A DNA stretch of 64,000 bases. It comes from Flavisolibacter ginsenosidimutans. GTDB lineage: Bacteria > Bacteroidota > Bacteroidia > Chitinophagales > Chitinophagaceae. Both the position numbers and the translations under genes were made by a program. The stretch's first letter is position 1. The number at the start of each line of letters is the position of its first letter. The stretch is from contig NZ_CP042433.1 in NCBI RefSeq assembly GCF_007970805.1, forward strand, positions 4,712,001 to 4,776,000, written 5' to 3'. The notes beneath the pieces were generated by a model that was given only the letters and a program-made list of their open reading frames with translations, made no database searches and was not told the DNA's origin. Shown here piece after piece: positions 40,622-50,709 of this stretch.

Positions 40622-42076
40622 TTATTCAATCACAAGGGTTTGAATGGAATGTGGTAAACTCGTGGCATCAACAGCTTGGCTGCCGATGAAAAGTTTGTAG
40701 GCAAAACGTTGTGGCGTTTCGTTCAGCACAACAACCGCAATGCTGCCATCTTCGTTGCGAAAAGCCGTTGTTTGCAACTGTGCACGGTTTGATGAGCTGA
40801 TGATGCGTTTTGCGTTGGGGCGAATGAACTTTGAAAAATGGCCGATGTAGTAATATGAGTTCATGTAATGCAAACTGCCGTCGCTTTTCGAATGAATGGG
40901 CGCAAAGCAGAAATTGCCAACGTGATTGGGGCCACCGGTTTCATCCAATAAAATGTTCCAGTCCGTCCAGGCAACGGCGCCGTTGTTTAAATCATGCAAA
41001 ATATTTTCTCCATAGGTTTCGCCCCACTTCCATTGGCTCATCGTTTGCCAACTAAAAGGGTAGAGGCAGGCTTCGGTCAACATCAGGTTTTTATCAGGAA
41101 AACTTTCTTTTACTCTTTTTACATTTTCGTATTGGTGGCCGCCGTTCCAGACTTCGTACCAGTGAAAGCCGATGCCCCAAACGTATTTGGCTGCAGCCGC
41201 ATCGTTTAAGATAGTGGAAGCGCGGTGATAAAGCAGGTCGCGGTTGTGGTCCCAGGCAATGAGCTTTTTGCTTTGCAAACCGTTCTTTAAAAGCGTTGGC
41301 CCCAAATGATTTTTAATGAAGTCTCTTTCGTCTTCAGCCGTGTAAATACACGATTCCCAGGTTTGCGTCGCCATCGGTTCGTTCTGCACCGTTAAGCCCC
41401 AAATTGGGATGCCTTTTTGTTCGTATGCCTTGATAAATTTTACGTAGTAATTCGCCCAAGCATCAGCGTAATCTTCTTTCAGTTTTCCGCCGTGGAGCAT
41501 GTCGTTGTTTGTCTTCATCCAGGCCGGCGGGCTCCACGGGCTTACAAACAAGCGCAGCTTGTTGCCGCTTGACTGCATCGCTTTTTTGATCAGCGGCATC
41601 TTGAATTTTTCATCGTGCGAAAGATTAAACGAAGAAAGATTTTTGTCGCCGTCTTTTACATAAGTGTAGGTGTCGCTTGAAAAATCGCAACTGTTGATGT
41701 TCGTTCTTGCAAACGTGTAACCAATGCCTTTGTCGGTGTTGTAGTAGGCATCGAGTATTTCCTGTTGTTTGGCAGCGGGAAGCTTGGCAAAAGTTTCGGC
41801 CGCAGCATCAGTTAAAGCGCCGCCCATTCCCAAAAAAGTTTGAAAGCTGTGCGAAGGATCAACAAAAATGCTTGGTTGCGTTTCCAGCGGTTGCACGGCA
41901 GGAGAGAAGCTTGCCGTTGCCGTTTGCGAAAGGCGGTAATTTGTGCTGTCGGCGGTAGTGTACACTACAACTTTCTTGTTCGCCGTTGTGAAAATTGTTT
42001 TCTGCTGCGCAAGAACGCAAACGGAAAAACACATCGTCAGTAGCGCCGTCAATCCGTAACAAAAATTTTTTTTCAT
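40622..42076 (-). CDS. Glycoside hydrolase family 30, copy 1
   Basis: 484 aa with a signal peptide ending CVLAQQ (~25). The (beta/alpha)8 catalytic domain plus beta-sandwich has FQTFLGMGGALTDAAAETF, SPWSPPAWMKTNND, acid/base Glu in WGLTVQNEPMATQTWES and nucleophile Glu in NLMLTEACLYPF. GH30 includes glucosylceramidase-like beta-glucosidases and beta-1,6-glucanases; the context with GH144 and GH3 suggests a beta-glucan substrate. It is followed by the GH144-like pair and preceded by a second GH30 (24 nt apart). Confidence 0.92.
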   Translation of the reverse strand: MKKNFCYGLTALLTMCFSVCVLAQQKTIFTTANKKVVVYTTADSTNYRLSQTATASFSPAVQPLETQPSIFVDPSHSFQTFLGMGGALTDAAAETFAKLPAAKQQEILDAYYNTDKGIGYTFARTNINSCDFSSDTYTYVKDGDKNLSSFNLSHDEKFKMPLIKKAMQSSGNKLRLFVSPWSPPAWMKTNNDMLHGGKLKEDYADAWANYYVKFIKAYEQKGIPIWGLTVQNEPMATQTWESCIYTAEDERDFIKNHLGPTLLKNGLQSKKLIAWDHNRDLLYHRASTILNDAAAAKYVWGIGFHWYEVWNGGHQYENVKRVKESFPDKNLMLTEACLYPFSWQTMSQWKWGETYGENILHDLNNGAVAWTDWNILLDETGGPNHVGNFCFAPIHSKSDGSLHYMNSYYYIGHFSKFIRPNAKRIISSSNRAQLQTTAFRNEDGSIAVVVLNETPQRFAYKLFIGSQAVDATSLPHSIQTLVIE

Positions 42077-42100
42077 ATTGATCTGTTTAGGCGTTGAAGA

Positions 42101-43546
42101 TTACCAAACATAAGTGGCTACGCTGCCCGCGGGCAAGTTTGCCGCAGCCCATTTCCCGTTCATTTTTATGTTGAAGGCAACGTTGCTGCTTCCGTCGTTC
42201 AGCGCAATTAAAACCTTGTTTCCCTGTGGCGTTAGAAAAGCTACGTTTGATAAACCCGCATTCACCGTGCTGCTGATGCGTACGGAACCTGCGGGAACAA
42301 ATTTGGATGCGTGTGCAATGATGTAATAACCCACGTTGCGGCTAACGTTGGTGCCATTGATCGTTAAAGCTCCTTTGCATTCGGTGCAGCCGCCCGGCGT
42401 GTGCGGTTCGTAAGTTGGGCTATTGGCAAGATTCCATTCCAAGGCTGTTTTACTCCAGTTGCGCACGGTGCCGATCACAACGTTCCTGACGTGCCATTTT
42501 AAATCACCGTCAAAGCTTCCGTTTGCACCGGTCCATTGCTCAGTGAAATAAACATTTTTCGAAGGATATTGATCGTGTACCGTTGACAACGCAGACACAT
42601 CACCGGCATACAAATGAAAAGCCGAACCGTCAATGTATTGCCTTGCACCGGCATCGGCTAAAACCGTTAGCGGGTAATCAGGACGATCACAATTGTGGTC
42701 GTAAACAATAATTTTTGTTGTGAGTCCTGCGGCTTGAAAAGCTGGCCCTAACGCGGTTCTGATAAAGTCTGCCTGTTGTGTCGCCGTCATTACCATGCTT
42801 GGATTGTTGCCGCCATGCAGCGGCTCGTTTTGCGGTGTAATGGCGTCAACAGTAATGCCTCGCTTCTTCATTTCCTGGATGTATTTCACCAAATAATTTG
42901 CGTACGCTGTATAATACTGCGGTAACAGGCTTCCGCCTTTTGAAGCCCCGTTGTCTTTCATCCAAACGGGTGCACTCCACGGTGAGCCAAGAATTTTTAT
43001 GGCAGGATTAATGGCGAGAATTTGTTTCAGCAAGGGTAACAGGTCAACCGTATCCTGGCCCAACGAAAATTTTGAAAGAGAAGGATCGGTTTGCCCTGCA
43101 GGCAAATCATCGTAGCTGTACACCGATGCATTCAAATCTGAAGCGCCGATGCTCACACGCAGATAACTAATGCTGATTGCCGTTTCATCTTTCCCAAAGA
43201 GTTCCTGCAACAAAGCAGCTTTAGTAGATGAGGGCAAAGCATTGATAAGTATGGCGCTGCCGCCGGTTAAGGTATAGCCAAAACCGTCCACGGTTTGATA
43301 GGTTTGCGTGCTGTCTATTTCGATTGAAGCATTTGTATTCGCCGGCGAAGAAAAAGATAGCTCGTTGCTTTGCTTTTGCAACAGAACCGTTGCATCGGCC
43401 TTTGTAAACCAGGATGAAATTTTTACCGGCGTTGTGCTTGTTGTTCCCGAATTTGTTGGCGATGGGCCGCTTTTGTTCTTTGTACAATTCATTTGTGCCG
43501 AAATAAGAACGGTAAGCAAAAGCAAGGGTGTAATGGGTTTCGTCAT
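42101..43546 (-). CDS. Glycoside hydrolase family 30, copy 2 (putative lipoprotein)
   Basis: 481 aa. The N-terminal hydrophobic stretch ends ISAQMNCTKNK, a plausible lipobox Cys at ~21. Motifs are YQTVDGFGYTLTGGSAIL, SPWSAPVWMKDNGASKGG, acid/base Glu in DAITPQNEPLHGGNNPSM and nucleophile Glu in NVYFTEQWTG. It is clearly diverged from copy 1, so the two probably act on different linkages or chain positions. It lies 12 nt after the FG-GAP/UnbV gene. Confidence 0.92.
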   Translation of the reverse strand: MTKPITPLLLLTVLISAQMNCTKNKSGPSPTNSGTTSTTPVKISSWFTKADATVLLQKQSNELSFSSPANTNASIEIDSTQTYQTVDGFGYTLTGGSAILINALPSSTKAALLQELFGKDETAISISYLRVSIGASDLNASVYSYDDLPAGQTDPSLSKFSLGQDTVDLLPLLKQILAINPAIKILGSPWSAPVWMKDNGASKGGSLLPQYYTAYANYLVKYIQEMKKRGITVDAITPQNEPLHGGNNPSMVMTATQQADFIRTALGPAFQAAGLTTKIIVYDHNCDRPDYPLTVLADAGARQYIDGSAFHLYAGDVSALSTVHDQYPSKNVYFTEQWTGANGSFDGDLKWHVRNVVIGTVRNWSKTALEWNLANSPTYEPHTPGGCTECKGALTINGTNVSRNVGYYIIAHASKFVPAGSVRISSTVNAGLSNVAFLTPQGNKVLIALNDGSSNVAFNIKMNGKWAAANLPAGSVATYVW

Positions 43547-43558
43547 GGTTCTGTTGTT

Positions 43559-46500
43559 TCAGGGTTTTGTTTGCTTAAAAAATTGAAGCCGGTCGTTGTT
43601 GCGGGCAAGCACCAGCAGCTTGTTTCCGCCCGTTGTGCGCAACCATTTTGCGTCCCTAACTTCTCCCTTCACATTGGGCATGATTGCGTTCACTTGCCAA
43701 GCAATCTTACCCGAATAAGAAAATGCCGTTGGTTGCAAGGCATCGTAGCGGCCTTCGTACGGAGTGACGCCGTAAAAATTTCCCGCCGCTAAAAAAGCAT
43801 TTCGTTCCGGTTGCAAGGCGGCGAAACTCATCACCGGCGCAAGCTGCAATTCTTCGGGCAAATCCACTCGGTTAAAAGCACCTTTGCCGTCGTTTATAAA
43901 ACAAGACGAACTTAAGGTTTCGGCTTCCAGCTCGGTATAATCTTTAAACAGATCGAAGAAAACATAATCAACCGTTTTGCCCGCCACCTCGCTGTACGTG
44001 AGGTAATGTTTTTTCAATACCGGCATGGCCCGTTCCAGCTCGTCTTTCACCAAAAAGGTATAATCTTTTTTGCCGGCTGAATAACACAAAATTTGATCCA
44101 CTGAACCGTTGTTGTCAAAGTCTTTTACAAACAGTTTGCAAGGGCCGTCTTTGCCCGCCCAAAGTTTTGTGTTGTGTCCCCAATTGCCGGCCAGCAAATC
44201 GGGATAACCATCGCCGTTTACATCCGCCGTGTAAAGCGATTGCCACAAACCTGTTGACTGCGGCACGTTGCTTTCGGCGAAGTGCCCGTTGTTGTTCAAA
44301 TAAATTTTCACCGGCATCCATTCACCGGTTACCACCAAATCATTCCACCCGTCTTTGTTGATGTCGGTAAAGGTTGCGCTTGTAACAATGCCGATGTTCT
44401 TTAAAGCAATTGTGCTTTCCGACGCTACGGTAAAATTGCCTTTGCCGTCATTCAATAAAAGATATGATGACTGCGGAATACCGTATGCTTTAGGATCGGC
44501 CAGTGTTCCAATGAAAAGATCTTCATCGCCGTCGTGGTCAACATCGGCAACGGCCACGCAACTTTTATTTTTAGCAAGGTTACCCAATGCGCCGTCGCTT
44601 TTTGTGAAATGTCCTGCGCCGTCATTCAAATACAAACGGTCGAGCAATTGCGGCGAGCCGTCATCGTAACGATTGCCGCCGCTGACAACGTACAGGTCTA
44701 ATTTTTTATCGCCGTTGGCATCAAAGAAAACAGCGTCCACGTCTTCGCTGGCCGCATCTTTTGCAAAGAGTGCCGTGTCTTGTTGCACAAAGGCACCGTT
44801 TGATTGCTGAATAAACAAAGCTCCCGCTTGTCCCGCCGCACCACAAGCATAAAAATCGTCTAAGCCATCGCCGTTCACGTCGCCTACGGCAAGCTTCGGT
44901 CCGCGTGTTGACTCTGCATGAGGAATTAAATATTGAACGTTGTAATCGAGAAAGTCATCTTCTTTGTGTTGCCAGTTTAGGTTTGTCGTTTGCTCTTCGA
45001 AAAGCGGTTGCGTTGCTGGGAAGAAATCGTTGTAACGAAAGTTTCCGCCGGCATCACTTTGCTTTACCGTTAACTGTTGGTTGGCTTTGATGTTTTTTAA
45101 AACCTGGTACGATTGACCGGGCCAAACAACAAGCAAGCTGTCAACGGTTGAAAGAGAATCGAGACCAAAGTGCAGCCGCGTATCGGATGACGATTGAAAC
45201 CCTCTTGTCAACATCAGCTCCTGGTATTGCATCTTGCCTTTTTGAAAAAGATAAGCCTTTGCGCCGATGCCGAAATTGTTTCCGTCTTTGCCTTTAAACG
45301 ATAGCGATAAATAATTTTTTTTCGGAGATGTGTTCTTTAAAATAACCGCCGGTGCGTTGATGCAGTTGATCACCAGGTCAAGGTTGCCGTCGTTGTCCAA
45401 ATCAGCATAAGCAGCGCCGTTGTAAAATCCTTTCATGTTGCCGGTTCCCCAGTCTTCGCTTACGTCTTTAAAATCTATTTTGCCGCTGCCTTTGTATAAA
45501 TAGGGATGCGATGAACCGTCGGGCATGGCGTCAATCGCGGTTTGATCGAACTTGTCCGTTCTGTCCATTCCCTTGGTTTTTAAGTCGGATGCAAAGCGGA
45601 TGTAATCCAGGTCTACCGGGCGTTTGACAATACCGCTTGAAATAAAAAGGTCTTTGTTGCCGTCGTTGTCAAAGTCGGCAAACAAAGGCGCCCAACTCCA
45701 ATCCGTTGCGGCCACACCGCTTTGCAAAGCGGTTTCGCTAAAGCTTATACCGTTGCCGTTGTTGCGTTGCAAACAATTTTTCGAATACTGATTTTGGTAA
45801 CCGTTGTACTGAAGCTTTTGCTTGTACACATCGGCGTTTTCATCGCTGCCGTACGTCTTTAAAATCTTTTCATCCGGCGGCAGCATGTCAACGGTGACAA
45901 TGTCAGGTTGGCCGTCGTTGTTGTAATCGGCAACGTCGTTGCCCATGCTGAAACGGCTGTAATGATTAAAGTGTGCCGCGCCGTCTTCTTTAAATTTTCC
46001 GTTGCCCTGATTGACGTAATAATAATCGTTTTCGTGAAAATCATTGCCCACGTAAACATCGTCCCAGCCGTCGTTGTTCATGTCGCTGACGGCAAGTCCA
46101 AGACCGTAGCCAAGATTGCTTTGATAAATTCCTGCCTGCGCCGAAACATCGGTGAATTTGTGCGCCGGTGTATTCAAATCATTGCGGTAAAGCCGGTCAC
46201 CCGACAACGAATCATAAATGCGGCGGCGGCTCGTATCAACAACGTTAGCGTGTGGATGGTGGGACTGATTAACGATGAAGCAATCAAGATCACCATCATG
46301 GTCATAATCAAAGAAAACACTTTGCGAGGTGAAGCACGAAGCATCCAAACCGTAAGCCGCACTGCTTTCGGTAAAGGTGTTGTTTTTGTTGTTGATGTAA
46401 AGTTCGTTGTGGCCTTGTAAGCCGTAGCGGCCACTGACGGATGAAACGTAAATGTCCAACCAGCCGTCGCCGTTTACATCGGCCATTGTTACGCCGCTGC

Positions 46501-46879
46501 ACCAGTCGGAAAGCCCCGCCACGCCTGCTTTTGCGGTGATGTCTTCAAACTGAAAATTGCCCTTGTTAAGATAAAGTTTGTTGGCGCCTTTTGTATTCGC
46601 CGTGAAATAAATATCGGGTAAGCCGTCGTTGTTGATGTCGCCAACGGACACGCCGCCGCCGTTGTAAAAATAGAGGTAATACAAAATGCTGAAACGCGAA
46701 CGCTCGGGTAAATTGTTTTGAAAATTGACACCTGTTTTGGAAGCGGGCAAACTTTCGAAGAGCGTTTGTTTGTGTTGGCAGGATGCAAGAAAGAGAAGGG
46801 AAAGAAAGAAGCAAATAATATTTTGAATGAATCGTTGCGTGCAAAGTTTTTCTGTCTTCAAGTGTACCGATGTCTTCAT
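43559..46879 (-). CDS. Large FG-GAP/VCBS lipoprotein with ASPIC/UnbV domain
   Basis: 1106 aa. The lipobox LFLASCQHKQ lies at ~35. Two beta-propeller blocks of FG-GAP/VCBS repeats (~65-500 and ~640-960) carry Ca-binding-like signatures such as DINNDGLPDIYF, DVNGDGWLDIYV, DYDHDGDLDCFI and DFDNDGNKDLFI. An ASPIC/UnbV domain lies between (~525-600: NFGIGAKAYLFQKGK, TRLHFGLDSLSTVDSLLVVWPG). It is expected at the cell surface and could bind glycan or support SusCD. Similar CRTAC1-like proteins occur in other Bacteroidota PULs, but no biochemical role is known to me. It lies 2 nt after the multihaem cytochrome gene. Confidence 0.88.
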   Translation of the reverse strand: MKTSVHLKTEKLCTQRFIQNIICFFLSLLFLASCQHKQTLFESLPASKTGVNFQNNLPERSRFSILYYLYFYNGGGVSVGDINNDGLPDIYFTANTKGANKLYLNKGNFQFEDITAKAGVAGLSDWCSGVTMADVNGDGWLDIYVSSVSGRYGLQGHNELYINNKNNTFTESSAAYGLDASCFTSQSVFFDYDHDGDLDCFIVNQSHHPHANVVDTSRRRIYDSLSGDRLYRNDLNTPAHKFTDVSAQAGIYQSNLGYGLGLAVSDMNNDGWDDVYVGNDFHENDYYYVNQGNGKFKEDGAAHFNHYSRFSMGNDVADYNNDGQPDIVTVDMLPPDEKILKTYGSDENADVYKQKLQYNGYQNQYSKNCLQRNNGNGISFSETALQSGVAATDWSWAPLFADFDNDGNKDLFISSGIVKRPVDLDYIRFASDLKTKGMDRTDKFDQTAIDAMPDGSSHPYLYKGSGKIDFKDVSEDWGTGNMKGFYNGAAYADLDNDGNLDLVINCINAPAVILKNTSPKKNYLSLSFKGKDGNNFGIGAKAYLFQKGKMQYQELMLTRGFQSSSDTRLHFGLDSLSTVDSLLVVWPGQSYQVLKNIKANQQLTVKQSDAGGNFRYNDFFPATQPLFEEQTTNLNWQHKEDDFLDYNVQYLIPHAESTRGPKLAVGDVNGDGLDDFYACGAAGQAGALFIQQSNGAFVQQDTALFAKDAASEDVDAVFFDANGDKKLDLYVVSGGNRYDDGSPQLLDRLYLNDGAGHFTKSDGALGNLAKNKSCVAVADVDHDGDEDLFIGTLADPKAYGIPQSSYLLLNDGKGNFTVASESTIALKNIGIVTSATFTDINKDGWNDLVVTGEWMPVKIYLNNNGHFAESNVPQSTGLWQSLYTADVNGDGYPDLLAGNWGHNTKLWAGKDGPCKLFVKDFDNNGSVDQILCYSAGKKDYTFLVKDELERAMPVLKKHYLTYSEVAGKTVDYVFFDLFKDYTELEAETLSSSCFINDGKGAFNRVDLPEELQLAPVMSFAALQPERNAFLAAGNFYGVTPYEGRYDALQPTAFSYSGKIAWQVNAIMPNVKGEVRDAKWLRTTGGNKLLVLARNNDRLQFFKQTKP

Positions 46880-46881
46880 TT

Positions 46882-48213
46882 TTAGCGAATTTCTTTGGCG
46901 TTTAAATTGCCCTTTGCTCTTGTTGCTTTCAAAAGGTGTTTAACCTTATCGGTTTCTTTCGGGTAAATTTTTATCCAGTGTGTGCGCATAAAAACCGGCG
47001 TGGGTTGTTGTGCGCCTTGCAGGTAAACGGCAATGGATCGCGAAGCTTGTTTGGGCATGTGGCAATCAATACAATTTTGGGTGATAGCCGTGCCGATGGT
47101 GTCCGTCAGTTTGCAAAGTTTCTGATGCCCGCTGCTGTGACAAGTTTGACAGCGTTGCGAAAACAAAGCGATTTTATCTTTCTCGTTCTCGTGTGCGTTG
47201 TGGCAACTGTTACAGGTCAATTGACTGAGTTGAAAACATTTGCTGGCCGATAAAAGTCCTGCCTGATTTCCGTGCACGTCAATGTTCGTTGCGTCCATAA
47301 AATTTTTGTTCGGCGCAAAAAAGCCTGCGATAGAATCACCCACCTGAAAAGAAAACGACGCCGCTGTTTTTTGCAGTCGGCCGCCGTGGCACAAAGAGCA
47401 AAGATCAAGGTTCTGCTGCCTCGATAATTTCGCCGGATTCACAATAAATTTTGCTTCGGTTGCTTTCGGGTTTTGCGTTTGAAAAGCCACGTGTTTGGCC
47501 GCTGGCCCGTGACATCTTTCGCAATCAATACCGTAGATGATTTTTGTCTTGTCAAATTCTTCCACTTGTGGAGATATGCTTTTCACCTGCTGAACAAAGG
47601 TTGTGTGGCACTCCAGACAGCGTGAGGTTATCGGCCTGTCAAAAGCAGCGTTGTGCGGGGGATAACCCGGACTGTTGCTCCATTGTGCCGCAGCCGTAAA
47701 ATAAGTAATCGGCAGTTGCGTAAAACGATTGCCGTTAATGTTGATGTAGCTCTGTCCTTTTCGCCCTGAGCCTACAACCATATCCATTCGTTCGGTTTTC
47801 TGCACTTGCCCGTTTGCGTATTCGGTTTGATAGAAGGCGCTGTCTTTGCGTTGCATCACAACCGTTGCTCCGTTGTCGAAAACGTATTGATTTTTGCCGT
47901 CTTCAAACGATCCTAAAATTCTTTCCGCAGAAGCTTTTGACGTGGACGAATAATGTTCGGTATGTAAATGTTTTTCATAAATATCGTGGTGGCAAGATGC
48001 GCAAGATGCGGAGCCGGCGAAGGCCGTAAAATCAACCACAGGTGTAAAGGTTATTGGCTTATTCTCGTCAACACTTGTGCAGTTTGTTAACAGCATGATG
48101 ACGAAAATAATGAGGCCGGTAACAAGTTGTATTCGTGAAATGCGTTTCACTCGCCCCGATTGGTTTTTACGTAAACAACGAAAGAAAAAGATGATAAAGG
48201 AAAGGGCTGACAC
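46882..48213 (-). CDS. Seven-haem c-type cytochrome (membrane/lipoprotein)
   Basis: 443 aa with seven CXXCH haem sites: CASCH, CLECH, CERCH, CSLCH, CNSCH, CQTCH and CIDCH. An N-terminal hydrophobic helix (~28-44, ending LLTNCTS) suggests export, probably as a lipoprotein. The layout resembles cytochrome c554/NrfA-like multihaem proteins (tetrahaem plus extra haems) with His-rich stretches for distal ligands (HHDIYEKHLHTEH). It should carry electrons in the periplasm or at the surface. It is embedded in a glycan PUL between the LamG lipoprotein and UnbV genes, which is unexpected; electron supply to an oxidative step is possible. Confidence 0.9.
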   Translation of the reverse strand: MSALSFIIFFFRCLRKNQSGRVKRISRIQLVTGLIIFVIMLLTNCTSVDENKPITFTPVVDFTAFAGSASCASCHHDIYEKHLHTEHYSSTSKASAERILGSFEDGKNQYVFDNGATVVMQRKDSAFYQTEYANGQVQKTERMDMVVGSGRKGQSYININGNRFTQLPITYFTAAAQWSNSPGYPPHNAAFDRPITSRCLECHTTFVQQVKSISPQVEEFDKTKIIYGIDCERCHGPAAKHVAFQTQNPKATEAKFIVNPAKLSRQQNLDLCSLCHGGRLQKTAASFSFQVGDSIAGFFAPNKNFMDATNIDVHGNQAGLLSASKCFQLSQLTCNSCHNAHENEKDKIALFSQRCQTCHSSGHQKLCKLTDTIGTAITQNCIDCHMPKQASRSIAVYLQGAQQPTPVFMRTHWIKIYPKETDKVKHLLKATRAKGNLNAKEIR

Positions 48214-48260
48214 GCTTTGTTTGTGCAGCCCTTTGCCTTGTGCGAAACCCGGTTTTCCAC

Positions 48261-49091
48261 TTATTGTTTGTTGGCGTATAGCGAGGCCATTTCGGCTGCG
48301 GTTAATGCTTTGCCGTAAAGTCTCACCTGGTCAATGGCGCCGGCAAAACCGGCCATCCACGTATTGTTTGCGTAAGTGTCCACCACGCCGGCCGCTTCCT
48401 GGTAACCACCCAAAATCACCTGCGATGAATTTTCAAAAGCGATGGTCTGTCCTGTCTTTTGGTCAAACTGTGCGCCGTCGCGATAGACTGTGCCCGTGCC
48501 GGTTGTAGCGTCGTAAGTAAAGCCAACCTGGTGCCATTGCCCGTCGTACATTTTGGGCCAGGCCTTGGTGAAATTATAGCCGGCAAAATTCCAATTGTCG
48601 CCGTTGTTTGGCGCACCAAAATGAATTTTCAAATCCATTGAATCGCTTGGGCTTTTCGCGTTGTTGTCGGCATAAAAAGTGGCGTTGCCCCAAAAGTTTT
48701 TGGAATTGGCGAAAGCCAGAATGCCTACCGCGTGACTGTTGTCTTTCTTCGATAGCGGGATGTTCATCCAAAACGAAATGGTAAAGCTGCTCGACGCGCC
48801 GAAATCATTGGCAGAAGGAAAAGAAACATAACCATTTTTCGAACCGTCGAATTGAACGGCCTGTCCTCTCACGCCTTGCACAAACGATACGTTGTGATCT
48901 ACGCCAAAGTTGGCGCGGATGCTGTCAACACTCCGTCCATCCATTGCCGCATAAAATTTAAGCGGGCCACCAGGCGGGTTGGTATCTGCGGGATAATCGC
49001 CCATCACAGGCCTGTCAAGTTTCTTGCAACTGCCGGCCACAAACAACAACAGCACCGCAACGCCTGATAGCTTCAAAAAATTCTTTTTCAT
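48261..49091 (-). CDS. LamG-like (concanavalin-fold) lipoprotein
   Basis: 276 aa. The lipobox LLLFVAGSCKKLDRP lies at ~22. The single LamG/laminin-G-like lectin fold (~75-275) shows GYVSFPSANDFGASSSFTIS, WHQVGFTYDATTGTGTVYRDG and IDQVRLYGKALTAAEMASLY. It probably serves as the surface glycan-binding protein of the PUL (SGBP role), next to SusD. No catalytic residues are evident. Confidence 0.85.
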   Translation of the reverse strand: MKKNFLKLSGVAVLLLFVAGSCKKLDRPVMGDYPADTNPPGGPLKFYAAMDGRSVDSIRANFGVDHNVSFVQGVRGQAVQFDGSKNGYVSFPSANDFGASSSFTISFWMNIPLSKKDNSHAVGILAFANSKNFWGNATFYADNNAKSPSDSMDLKIHFGAPNNGDNWNFAGYNFTKAWPKMYDGQWHQVGFTYDATTGTGTVYRDGAQFDQKTGQTIAFENSSQVILGGYQEAAGVVDTYANNTWMAGFAGAIDQVRLYGKALTAAEMASLYANKQ

Positions 49092-49115
49092 TTCACGTGT
49101 TTTTAAATTGATTGA

Positions 49116-50690
49116 TTACCATTCCGGGTTTTGCTTTAATACACCGCCGGACAGGTCAATTGCTTTTTGCGGAATGGGGTAGTAGCGTGCACGGTTAACA
49201 TAGCCCAATGGTCCCAGAACGCTCACGGCATCGCCCCAGCGAACAAGGTCGTAAAAGCGGTAGCCTTCCATGGCAAACTCCCACCGCCGCTCGTTTTTAA
49301 TTGCTGTTCGCATTTGTGCCTGGTTCACAAACGGGATGGGCGCAACAACGGTACGGCTGGGTCCAATATTGCCGCTCGCACGGTTGCGAATGAGTTCAAG
49401 ATTTTTTGCGGCCGTTGCACCGTCGCCTGTTTCGTTGGCGGCTTCGGCCAGCATCAGAATCACATCGGCATAACGCAAAATGCGGTGATTGATCCAGCGT
49501 GCCGCGCCACTGTTGTTGATATAGCCTGTGGACAGGCGAATGGCCGGATCGTTACCCGTGTAGAGCTTTTTGTTCCAATATTTTTGTGCCAGGCCACCCG
49601 TTCCCGATGGATTGGAATAAGCAGGAATGGTTGCGCCAAATCCACCCAGGGCCGTTCCGCCGTCCGACTGGCCGGAGTACAAAATGGTTTTGCTTTTCCG
49701 CGGGTCGTCGGCGGGCCAATCGGCAACCAATTTATCCGTTGGCGTGTTCCATCCCCAGCCTAAGTTCCATTCTACCGAAGCGCCGTTTCTGCGTATCTGT
49801 TGCGAAGTGCCAAAGTCAGAGCCGTAGTCCACCGAACCGTTGGAGGCAGCCCCGGGCCCGTCGTAAGCTTGCATTTCCCAAATGGATTCAGGCCCGTTCT
49901 CGCCGGCATCTCGCCAGATGTCTGAAAACTCCGGTACCAGTGAATACTGTTTTGAATTGATAACAGTATTGCACATGGCAATAACCTGCGCCCAGTTTTG
50001 CCGGAACAAATAAGTTTGCGCCCACAAGGTGTAGGCAGCACCTTTGGTTAAACGGCCGGGATAATTGCCGCCGTACTCGCTATTGGTAAGCGGGAGGTTT
50101 GCAGCGGCCACCTGCAAGTTTGAATCAATAAAGGCGTAAAGCGCCGTCACTGTTGATTTGGGCACCACGCCGTCCGAAGCCTTGCGGATGGGAAAGTTGA
50201 TGAGGGGAACTTCGCCGTAAGCCTTCACCAATTCAAAATAAGAATAAGCCCGGAAGAAGCAAACCTCGCCAACGTTCCGGATAGAGCCTGCATCGCTAAG
50301 CTTTAGCGAATCCGCAATATGCAGGGCATCGTTTGTGGCGTTGATCATGGTGTAATGATCGTTCCAATATGTATTCGGCGCCCAGTCGTCTTTCGAATAT
50401 TGGTAAGTATCAAACTCCGTTATGATTTCGCGTCCGTCGTTGTCGTCGCTTCCCTTTTGCGCATCGTCGTCACGAATGCTGTGGAAGTCGAGCCAGGGAA
50501 GAAGCGAAAAGCCGGCCAGGGTACGCAGGTTAGAGTACATGCCAAAAACTTTGCTCTCCAACGCTCCTTGGTTTAAGTCCGACAGGGTCGCCTGCAAGGG
50601 TTTGCGGTCAAGAAATTTTTTACAACCCATCACCGCCAGCAACGGCAACGCTGCCAGTAAACTCCAGTAAATGATTTTGTTCTTTTTCAT
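49116..50690 (-). CDS. SusD/RagB-family glycan-binding lipoprotein
   Basis: 524 aa. The lipobox LLAVMGCKKFLDRKP lies at ~20. SusD-like TPR-containing fold: N-terminal KVFGMYSNLRTLAG, the central helical repeats and the C-terminal RNRASGNIGPSRT and WEFAMEGYRFYDLVRWGD, ending YPIPQKAIDLSGGVLKQNPEW. It acts as the lid and binding protein on the paired SusC. It lies 19 nt after susC on the same strand. Confidence 0.95.
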   Translation of the reverse strand: MKKNKIIYWSLLAALPLLAVMGCKKFLDRKPLQATLSDLNQGALESKVFGMYSNLRTLAGFSLLPWLDFHSIRDDDAQKGSDDNDGREIITEFDTYQYSKDDWAPNTYWNDHYTMINATNDALHIADSLKLSDAGSIRNVGEVCFFRAYSYFELVKAYGEVPLINFPIRKASDGVVPKSTVTALYAFIDSNLQVAAANLPLTNSEYGGNYPGRLTKGAAYTLWAQTYLFRQNWAQVIAMCNTVINSKQYSLVPEFSDIWRDAGENGPESIWEMQAYDGPGAASNGSVDYGSDFGTSQQIRRNGASVEWNLGWGWNTPTDKLVADWPADDPRKSKTILYSGQSDGGTALGGFGATIPAYSNPSGTGGLAQKYWNKKLYTGNDPAIRLSTGYINNSGAARWINHRILRYADVILMLAEAANETGDGATAAKNLELIRNRASGNIGPSRTVVAPIPFVNQAQMRTAIKNERRWEFAMEGYRFYDLVRWGDAVSVLGPLGYVNRARYYPIPQKAIDLSGGVLKQNPEW

Positions 50691-50709
50691 GTTTGCGATG
50701 ATTAAAAAG

